Origin: Fidelibacterota bacterium
GTDB taxonomy: Bacteria; Fidelibacterota; UBA2242
Length of the DNA: 7,653 nt
NCBI GenBank assembly: GCA_003645845.1
Contig: QNCV01000118.1
Span: forward strand, 1 to 7,653
Direction of reading: 5' to 3'
Below, in pieces: positions 1 to 4,765 of the stretch. How positions within the stretch are numbered: position 1 is the first letter of the stretch; each line of letters opens with the position of its first letter. Position numbers and translations under genes: made by a program. The notes beneath the pieces were generated by a model. It saw only the letters and a program-made list of their open reading frames with translations. It was not told where the DNA came from and searched no databases.

Positions 1-641
1 AATCCCCCGGCAATCACGTCTGATAAAAAGTGGCGGTTGTCAATAATCCGCGTATAGCCGACATAAGCCGCCAGCCCATGACTGCCGGCTACATATATCC
101 ACTGCAAGGTTTGCGCGCCGCCGAAATGATCCAATACATATAGCGAGCTGTAGCCGGCGAGGGCAAAAGCAATTGACGTATGCCCGGAGGGAAAGGATTT
201 ATTCGCATCAAGCCGTTCAGCTTCGGGATAATTGCTGAAGCACGGGCGTTGCCGGCCGACGATATTTTTAGTTAAAACAGTGAGCAGATAGGTGGCCGAT
301 AAGGTTTCCACAAAGCCTTTGGTGTGACGATAAGCGGATTCCCGCAGCCAGCCGTCGCTGTTCGGAATCAAACCGATTCCAAGCGCCGTCACGCCGGCAG
401 CGGCGTAGAGTTGCGATCTGGAAACCGTATTTTCCCGAAAAGGTTTATCAATTGGTTGGTTAAAAATTGTTCGGCTGTTCCGGGCCGGTTGATGGTCCAG
501 CCGTCGGGCCACATAAAATGTTACCCCGGTAGCGCTCCACTCTGCCAACTCCGGTAATGCCCTCACAGCCCCACCACCTTTTAAAACCGCTTGCGTAAAA
601 ATCAAAACATAAATGAGAACCCAGGTCTTTTTTAATATCAT
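1..641 (-). CDS. PAP2-family phosphatase, secreted or membrane-associated (3' end cut by window edge)
   Basis: This frame encodes 213 residues and runs off the left edge without a stop. It carries all three signature motifs of the PAP2 (type 2 phosphatidic acid phosphatase) superfamily in order: KNIVGRQRP (K-x6-RP, residues 125-133), PSGH (151-154) and R198-x5-H204-x3-D208. By family knowledge H204 would be the nucleophile and H154 the acid. The enzymes hydrolyse phosphate monoesters or diphosphates of lipids such as phosphatidate or undecaprenyl diphosphate; the actual substrate cannot be read here. The N-terminus (MILKKTWVLIYVLIFTQAVL) looks like a signal peptide or membrane anchor, so activity is probably on the periplasmic side. 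Hydrophobic stretches near residues 78-90 and 155-165 fit the helical PAP2 core. The start is ATG at 641, preceded by GAGGG (652-648) at a 6-nt spacing. Superfamily assignment is firm and subfamily is unknown. Confidence 0.9.
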   Translation of the reverse strand, partial: MILKKTWVLIYVLIFTQAVLKGGGAVRALPELAEWSATGVTFYVARRLDHQPARNSRTIFNQPIDKPFRENTVSRSQLYAAAGVTALGIGLIPNSDGWLRESAYRHTKGFVETLSATYLLTVLTKNIVGRQRPCFSNYPEAERLDANKSFPSGHTSIAFALAGYSSLYVLDHFGGAQTLQWIYVAGSHGLAAYVGYTRIIDNRHFLSDVIAGG

Positions 642-1224
642 CGGCCACCCTCAATAATATTAATAAAAGTTAGGCACTTATGAATCGAGGCACAAGGTTA
701 TTTCGATCGAACCTGTTTTATTTTGTCGCGGAATAATAACAGGCTTTTGGCGATGTTACTTTACCTTCATTTTTCAATGCTTTAATGGCCATTGATACTG
801 CGGTTTTTTTCACCTGAACACTTGTTAAAGGGGTATCGATCTGAAGACTTTCCGCACGAAACTCAATCAAGTTGCAGATGACCTTCCGGGCGACGCTTTC
901 AAGACCTATGATCTGGTTGTTGTGCTCGAACCACAACTGATGCGGGATATTCATCTCACCAGCCATTATCTGCAAGAGCATGAGGCCAACGGCGACGCAG
1001 ATCCGTGACATTCATGACGATTATTGCCTTCATCATTATTCTGTTTATTACAAGTATTTTGCTGTCGGGAATTTATCCGGTTCTGATTCCAGCCTCTGAA
1101 AGCCGCAAGCGCAATGAAACGGGAAAAATTTCTGGAAAAATATGGCGATGAGACTATCGTTGAATCCGCCAGTCTTATTACAGGTAACGTCTCAAAACAC
1201 AATGTCCGGAATCAATTTTCCCGC
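642..1224. other. Gene-poor stretch between the PAP2 gene and the feo operon
   Basis: I find no confident gene in these roughly 580 bases. Several short open frames exist on both strands, but none has a convincing ribosome binding site or a recognisable domain. Two are listed separately at low confidence. A third is a plus-strand stretch open from 829 to 1008 with no ATG, GTG or TTG start near its beginning; its 59 codons read protein-like (rich in Asp, Glu and His), yet it lies opposite the 718-1011 frame, so at most one of the two can be real. The AT-rich part at 642-717 is the likely promoter region of the PAP2 gene. Around 695-714 there is a small hairpin (AGGTT/AACCT) enclosing the 10-bp palindrome TTCGATCGAA. 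The overall impression is spacer with possible gene remnants. Confidence 0.5.
718..1011 (-). CDS. Doubtful hypothetical ORF, 97 codons
   Basis: I do not recognise this protein. It begins with a weakly hydrophobic segment (residues 3-17) and ends with a Lys-rich helical stretch, VKKTAVSMAIKALKNEGKV (about 67-85). That stretch loosely resembles the recognition helix and turn of a winged-helix DNA-binding domain, but the resemblance is only pattern-level. Candidate starts are ATG at 1011, 966 and 954; none has a properly spaced Shine-Dalgarno site. The frame ends 76 nt upstream of the PAP2 start on the same strand, so co-transcription is possible. Against it: an opposite-strand frame across 829-1008 looks equally protein-like. 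It may be a small real gene, a remnant or chance. Confidence 0.25.
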   Translation of the reverse strand: MSRICVAVGLMLLQIMAGEMNIPHQLWFEHNNQIIGLESVARKVICNLIEFRAESLQIDTPLTSVQVKKTAVSMAIKALKNEGKVTSPKACYYSATK

Positions 1225-1290
1225 GCGAAGGTTTTAAACCTTCGCAAGGATCGTTTTAATCATTTTCTTGCTCTGACGAATCTTTTTTAA
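1014..1290 (+). pseudogene. Possible frameshifted small membrane protein
   Basis: From ATG 1014 a 45-codon frame (stop TGA at 1149-1151) begins with a clean transmembrane segment, IIAFIIILFITSILLSGIYP. Around 1092-1098 the sequence makes better sense if one base (near 1095) is skipped: the next frame continues as ALKAASAMKREKFLEKYGDE and stays open to TAA at 1288-1290. Joined, this gives a membrane anchor followed by a charged cytoplasmic helix of normal composition, about 91 residues. Separately, the second frame could start at ATG 1114 (58 codons). No good ribosome binding site precedes 1014. The tail beyond about 1225 runs through the palindrome and into the 3' end of the opposite-strand FeoB-associated gene, so the true end is uncertain. 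I recognise no family. This is inference from reading frames, and sequencing error or chance are real alternatives. Confidence 0.25.
1225..1245 (-). terminator. Perfect palindrome downstream of the feo operon, candidate 3' stem-loop
   Basis: The arms GCGAAGGTTT and AAACCTTCGC are perfect complements separated by one base. They can form an 8-bp stem with a 5-nt loop, 10 nt past the stop codon of the last feo-operon gene. No run of T follows on either strand, so it does not meet the usual rho-independent pattern. It may be an mRNA-stabilising 3' hairpin, a rho-assisted end, or a protein-binding dyad. Confidence 0.45.
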
Positions 1291-1441
1291 AAAGTTCTTC
1301 ACAATCCGACGGACAGCGATCCTTCATCAAACAGGTATCACAGGCGGATTGCGGTTTTTTAATTGTTTTTACAAATCTTAAAACCAGCCAAACCGCGCTG
1401 AGAACAACCAGACTGATAACAATGATCGTTTGCCAGTTCAT
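1256..1441 (-). CDS. FeoB-associated Cys-rich membrane protein (small, single TM)
   Basis: This 61-residue protein has one N-terminal membrane helix (about residues 4-24, IIVISLVVLSAVWLVLRFV). A basic patch follows, then a Cys cluster with the pattern C-x2-C-x5-C-x3-C (residues about 34-47, CDTCLMKDRCPSDC), and an acidic tail. This layout and its place directly after feoB match the FeoB-associated Cys-rich family. That family is thought to assist the ferrous iron transporter at the inner membrane, possibly by binding iron, but its biochemistry is poorly established. ATG at 1441 lies 2 nt after the feoB stop, consistent with translational coupling. The same frame is open further upstream to 1540, but that Arg-rich extension lies inside feoB's 3' end and would disrupt the N-terminal helix, so it is rejected. 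Confidence 0.85.
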   Translation of the reverse strand: MNWQTIIVISLVVLSAVWLVLRFVKTIKKPQSACDTCLMKDRCPSDCEELFKKDSSEQEND

Positions 1442-1443
1442 TT

Positions 1444-3639
1444 TTACACACCCAACCCGAGCAATCCGCCGATCTGATAAACGGCCACAGCCATTGTAAA
1501 CGCGACGAGAAGCGTGTAGGCGGCCTGAAAAGCCGGCCATTTCCAGGAGCCCAGCTCCTTTTTTACAATAGCCAGGGTCGCCAGGCAGGGAATATATATC
1601 ATAATGAATAACATCAATGCGAACGCCATCAATGGCGAGTAGGCCGGGTCCCGAATAAGCTGATCCTTCACAAAGAATTCAACATGAGACTGATTTTCGG
1701 TGACATTGTTATCCATACCGTAAAGAATTCCGAATGTCGAAATAATCACCTCTTTTGCCGCCACTCCGGCGACAAGGCTGACTCCGACTTTCCAGTCAAA
1801 TCCGGCCAATTTCAGGACGGGTTCAATCCCCTTGCCAATCCGGCCGGCGTAGCTGTACACAACAGATGGTTCTCTTGGCGATTCTGCTATTGTTTCCGGT
1901 GAAGGTTTCGGATAGGAGAGTAAAAACCAGACAACAATGGAAGCCGCCAATATAATTGTTCCGGCCTTCTTGACGTATTCCGAGGCCTTCCCCCACATAT
2001 GGATTATTACACTTTTTAGAGATGGTCGGCGGTAGGGTGGCAGTTCCATGACAAAGGGAGTGTGCTCACCTCTGAAAAGAGATTTTTTAAAAATCAGCGC
2101 AATTATAAATGCCATTACCCAGCCAAACAGCCAGATTCCCAGAAATATTAAGGTCGCATGTTCCGGGAAAAACGCCGCAACCAGCATGGCAATCACCGGC
2201 GCTTTGGCTCCGCACATCATCAGCGGCGCCACCAGGATCGTCACAATCCGGTCTTTCCGGTTGGACAGCACACGGGCGCTCATAATTCCCGGAACAGCAC
2301 AACCGGTAGAGATCATAAAGGGAATAAAACTCCGGCCATGCAATCCAAAAATGTGGAAGAGCTTATCCATTACAAAGGCCGCCCGCGCCATATAACCGGT
2401 ATCTTCTAAAAAAGATAAGCCGAGAAACAGCAGGGTCACCAGCGGCAGAAATGTTAGCACACCGCCAACACCGTTAATAATCCCATTTGTCAACAGATCC
2501 TGAAGCGGACCGGCCGGCAGAACTGCTGATATGATTCTTGAAAGCCGTACAAATAAAATTGAGATGCCGTCGGACAACGGATTGCCCAGCGCAAATGTCA
2601 TTTCATAGATTAAAAACATCACCGCCATGAAAATGGGGAGTCCCAGATAGCGGTTCAGAACAATCCGATCGATGCTTTCCGTAACATCAATTCCCTTCCG
2701 TTTCCGAACAGTGGATACGGTTTCTTTCAACGCCCCGTGGATATAGGCATAGCGCTGCTCGCCAATAATAACTTCGCTGTCTTCCTGAAAATATCTTTCA
2801 AGACGCTTTTGCCGTTCGGCCGTAATTTCCAAAACCGTATCAGCGAATCGATGCTCCTTTTTGATTTTTTTGATGGCGTCCTGATCTTTTTCCAGCAGTT
2901 TGATTGCCATCCAGTGCAGAGAATAGCGTTTCCTGAAAGTCACATCCGTTTCAAGGGCGTCGATGATCGCATTGTGAGCAAGCTCAACCTCTTTCCCATA
3001 ATTCAAATGTCGTCTGTTGGAATCCAATTCACCGTCTGCCACTTTCAAAGCGACATCCAGCAACTGATCGACGCCACCGCCGGTGCTTCCGATTGTCTTC
3101 ACAAAGGGAATTCCCAAAATTGCTCCCAACTGTTCGCTGTCGATTCGGATACCTTTTGTATCGGCTTCATCGCTCATATTCAGTGCGCCGACAATCGGGA
3201 CGCCCAATTCCTGAAACTGAAGTAAAAGATACAGATGCCGTTCCAGATTTGTGGAATCCAGAATATCAATAATGACATCGGGCTTTTCATTTAATACAAA
3301 GTCCCTGGAAACCACCTCTTCGATGGAATACGCGCTTAAACTGTAGGTTCCGGGTAAATCGATAAATTCAACCAGTTTGCCATCAACGCTGATAACACCG
3401 GACTTCTTTTCCACGGTAACGCCGGGATAATTTCCGATATGCTGTCGTTGACCGGTCAGGGCGTTGAAGATGCTTGTCTTACCACTGTTCGGATTACCGG
3501 CCAGGGCAATCCGGATTCTTTTACTGTTAGGATTACCGGCCATGGCAACCCGGATTCTTTTCTGGCCCCACCGATGTTTCCCGCGCCCGATTCGCCGGCG
3601 GACACAATGTCGGAAATGATTTGTCTCGGGTTCCCTCAT
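1444..3639 (-). CDS. feoB: Ferrous iron transport protein B, with duplicated P-loop segment
   Basis: FeoB is the inner-membrane Fe2+ transporter, a GTP-binding domain joined to a polytopic permease. At 731 residues it has normal family length. The G domain shows G1 GNPNSGKT (48-55), the G2 region around T75 in NYPGVTVEKKSG, G3 DLPG (94-97) and G4 NMSD (154-157), with a G5-like TIGSTGGG near 182-189. A helical spacer fills about 205-320. The membrane part follows from about 330, with Gate motifs GCAVPG (446-451, C447) and CGAKAPV (476-482), conserved AAKE (627-630), and PCLATLA near 684-690. The ATG at 3639 overlaps the stop of the upstream regulator gene as ATGA, and GAGGT lies just before it, supporting coupled translation. 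Odd: residues 27-39 and 40-52 are a near-perfect tandem repeat, so an incomplete P-loop copy precedes the real one, and residues 1-26 are an Arg/His-rich extension unlike usual FeoB starts. An internal ATG at 3543 (residue 33) is an alternative start but lacks a clear ribosome binding site. Confidence 0.97.
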   Translation of the reverse strand: MREPETNHFRHCVRRRIGRGKHRWGQKRIRVAMAGNPNSKRIRIALAGNPNSGKTSIFNALTGQRQHIGNYPGVTVEKKSGVISVDGKLVEFIDLPGTYSLSAYSIEEVVSRDFVLNEKPDVIIDILDSTNLERHLYLLLQFQELGVPIVGALNMSDEADTKGIRIDSEQLGAILGIPFVKTIGSTGGGVDQLLDVALKVADGELDSNRRHLNYGKEVELAHNAIIDALETDVTFRKRYSLHWMAIKLLEKDQDAIKKIKKEHRFADTVLEITAERQKRLERYFQEDSEVIIGEQRYAYIHGALKETVSTVRKRKGIDVTESIDRIVLNRYLGLPIFMAVMFLIYEMTFALGNPLSDGISILFVRLSRIISAVLPAGPLQDLLTNGIINGVGGVLTFLPLVTLLFLGLSFLEDTGYMARAAFVMDKLFHIFGLHGRSFIPFMISTGCAVPGIMSARVLSNRKDRIVTILVAPLMMCGAKAPVIAMLVAAFFPEHATLIFLGIWLFGWVMAFIIALIFKKSLFRGEHTPFVMELPPYRRPSLKSVIIHMWGKASEYVKKAGTIILAASIVVWFLLSYPKPSPETIAESPREPSVVYSYAGRIGKGIEPVLKLAGFDWKVGVSLVAGVAAKEVIISTFGILYGMDNNVTENQSHVEFFVKDQLIRDPAYSPLMAFALMLFIMIYIPCLATLAIVKKELGSWKWPAFQAAYTLLVAFTMAVAVYQIGGLLGLGV
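3484..3561 (-). repeat. 39-bp tandem duplication inside feoB
   Basis: Two adjacent 39-bp units, 3523-3561 and 3484-3522, match at 36 of 39 positions. They encode KRIRVAMAGNPNS and KRIRIALAGNPNS. The three differences are Val/Ile, Met/Leu and one synonymous Pro codon change (CCT/CCG), so the two copies have diverged only conservatively. The unit keeps the feoB frame. Only the second copy in translation order continues into the GKT that completes the nucleotide-binding P-loop. Confidence 0.95.
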
Positions 3640-4616
3640 TTTACCTCATCAACGCAAATCAGGCGGGCCTCTGAACGCCGCAATGAAACCTTCATACCCT
3701 TTATTTCAATTTCGATCGGGTCTTTCAACAGAGCCTCGCGAATAATTTTTCCCTTTTCATTTTTTATAAAGCCAATATCCAGCAGTCGCCGCCGGATTTC
3801 ACCCTTCGCATAGATTTTTTGCACTTTGAATTTTTGACCGGTTTTCAGGTCCGACAACCGCCGGAATTCATTTTTTTGTTCCACGGCTGTTTCAATCATA
3901 TCAGCCGCTTCCGGTGATATTTCAACAAGAAAACCGTCCGTTTGTAATTCAAAATTCCTGTTATCACCGCCGACGGTTTCAACGGTAATCTTAGTCCCCG
4001 GCAATATGCCTTTTTCAATAATTTTCCGACGTATATCCGGATCGGGTCCCAGCTTAATTATACGGGCTTCCTGGCCCCGCTCAAGTTGAGACAGGAGAGT
4101 GTGTACGGTATTTTTTCCCGGATGATGGGGAAAATTACTGGCAACAAAACAGGACTGACACTCTTCGGCTTTGTCACCGTTGCCCTCGGTAATTCGGATG
4201 CATTTCTTAAACAGGTCCAGTGTTATCCGATTGTTTTTGTGGCACTCACCTAAAAACTGGTAAAGCAGAATAAAACGTTCCAGAGTTGAAAGACTGAGAT
4301 GGTGTTCCAGTTCGCAGGCTTCCTTTTCAGCCATATCTGTATCAATGTCGAGCACATCGACAAGAAAATTCTTTAGAAATGTATTTTTACTGCAAAGGCG
4401 ATGGGCAGTACGTAATCCCTTGGGTGTCAACTCAACAAATTCCCGGGCCGAGTAATAAACGAATCCGTCCCTGGCAAGTTTTCGCATCGCCTCCGTGACC
4501 GACGGCATACTGACAGCCTTGCGCCGGGCAATATCATTGACTCGCGCCACCTTTTTTTCATTGATCAGGTCCAAGACTATTTTGAGATAATCCTGCTGAC
4601 TTTCCGATAAAACCAT
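3636..4616 (-). CDS. DtxR/MntR-like metal-dependent repressor fused to two FeoA-like domains
   Basis: Residues are numbered from GTG 4625 (329 in all). An N-terminal winged helix-turn-helix (about 6-75) contains ARVNDIARRKAVSMPSVTEA and a wing ending FVELTPKG. A DtxR-type dimerisation and metal domain follows (about 76-125) with C104, E107 and H108 in ACELEHHLS, and D12 in QDYLK. A linker (126-172) holds C128, C142, C156 and C159. Then come two SH3-like FeoA domains, about 175-247 (LSQLERGQEARI) and 255-327 (LSDLKTGQKFKV to EARLICVDEV). In ordinary DtxR/IdeR a single SH3-like domain follows; a second suggests that feoA itself has been fused on, and no separate feoA is present. Expected role: Fe2+- or Mn2+-dependent repressor of its own operon. 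The preferred start is ATG 4616 (residue 4) with GAAGGAG at 4634-4628, 11 nt away; GTG 4625 sits only 2 nt from that site. Its TGA overlaps the feoB ATG. Confidence 0.88.
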   Translation of the reverse strand: MVLSESQQDYLKIVLDLINEKKVARVNDIARRKAVSMPSVTEAMRKLARDGFVYYSAREFVELTPKGLRTAHRLCSKNTFLKNFLVDVLDIDTDMAEKEACELEHHLSLSTLERFILLYQFLGECHKNNRITLDLFKKCIRITEGNGDKAEECQSCFVASNFPHHPGKNTVHTLLSQLERGQEARIIKLGPDPDIRRKIIEKGILPGTKITVETVGGDNRNFELQTDGFLVEISPEAADMIETAVEQKNEFRRLSDLKTGQKFKVQKIYAKGEIRRRLLDIGFIKNEKGKIIREALLKDPIEIEIKGMKVSLRRSEARLICVDEVK

Positions 4617-4627
4617 CGCGGCCACAA

Positions 4628-4634
4628 CTCCTTC
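4628..4634 (-). promoter_or_regulatory. Ribosome binding site that decides the regulator start
   Basis: The minus strand reads GAAGGAG here. The longest open frame would start at GTG 4625, only 2 nt downstream, which is too close for normal initiation. ATG 4616 is 11 nt away, slightly long but more plausible, and is the start I chose. Confidence 0.6.
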
Positions 4635-4645
4635 AATTTTTGCGC

Positions 4646-4669
4646 CCTAATTTAATTAGGCGCACCTAA
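4646..4669. promoter_or_regulatory. Candidate DtxR-type operator (three alternating half-sites)
   Basis: The stretch reads CCTAA-TTTAA-TTAGG-CGCA-CCTAA. The first two half-sites form a perfect 15-bp palindrome (4646-4660) and the last two form TTAGG-N4-CCTAA (4656-4669). TTAGG/CCTAA is the half-site core of DtxR/IdeR boxes, where the usual spacing is 9 nt, so the spacing here differs. It lies just upstream of the regulator gene and over its candidate promoter, the right place for autorepression. It is also about 65 nt upstream of the metH candidate -10. The flanks TGCGCC (4641-4646) and GGCGCA (4659-4664) add a further overlapping dyad. Confidence 0.6.
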
Positions 4670-4676
4670 CATACAA
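4649..4676 (-). promoter_or_regulatory. Possible promoter of the regulator-feoB operon
   Basis: On the minus strand TTGTAT (4676-4671) and TAAATT (4654-4649) are 16 nt apart and resemble sigma-70 -35 and -10 elements at 3 of 6 and 4 of 6 positions. The match is weak. Its appeal is that the operator half-sites lie directly across the spacer and -10, which would explain repression. Confidence 0.3.
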
Positions 4677-4709
4677 AGAAAAATCCATAAAAAATACGTT
4701 TGTTTATTG

Positions 4710-4738
4710 TTGCTTTCATGACCGACTTTATCTATTTT
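4710..4738 (+). promoter_or_regulatory. Possible metH promoter
   Basis: TTGCTT (4710-4715) and TATTTT (4733-4738) are separated by 17 nt, a weak sigma-70-like pair. Transcription would begin near 4745, downstream of the in-frame ATG at 4718 and upstream of the TTG start at 4766, which agrees with the chosen start. Confidence 0.3.
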
Positions 4739-4750
4739 CAGTCAATTATT

Positions 4751-4759
4751 AAAGAAGGA
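4751..4759 (+). promoter_or_regulatory. Ribosome binding site supporting a TTG start for metH
   Basis: AAAGAAGGA ends 6 nt before TTG 4766, a good Shine-Dalgarno position. The alternative in-frame ATG 4718 has no such site upstream. Confidence 0.65.
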
Positions 4760-4765
4760 ATACCG

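Noticed and set aside
324..557. Plus-strand open frame of 77 codons
   Set aside because: It lies opposite the PAP2 gene, which has all three catalytic motifs and its own ribosome binding site; the plus-strand product has no recognisable features.
695..730. Plus-strand rho-independent terminator (AGGTT/AACCT hairpin followed by T-rich sequence)
   Set aside because: The stem is only 5 bp with a long interior and the T-run is interrupted; no confident plus-strand gene ends just upstream.
1442..1540. Longer start for the FeoB-associated small protein
   Set aside because: The extension lies out of frame inside the 3' end of feoB, is Arg-rich, and would bury the N-terminal membrane helix; ATG 1441 gives the typical family layout.
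2048..2409. Overlapping plus-strand frames of 83 and 115 codons within feoB
   Set aside because: They are antisense to the conserved Gate and membrane segments of FeoB and have no protein features of their own.
2737..3225. Plus-strand frame of 162 codons within feoB
   Set aside because: It is antisense to the G4/G5 and spacer region of feoB, which is certain; its length probably reflects codon bias on the other strand.
4626..4765. Cobalamin or SAM riboswitch upstream of metH
   Set aside because: The gap is only about 140 nt, too short for a cobalamin riboswitch plus promoter, and I see no B12-box or SAM-box core.
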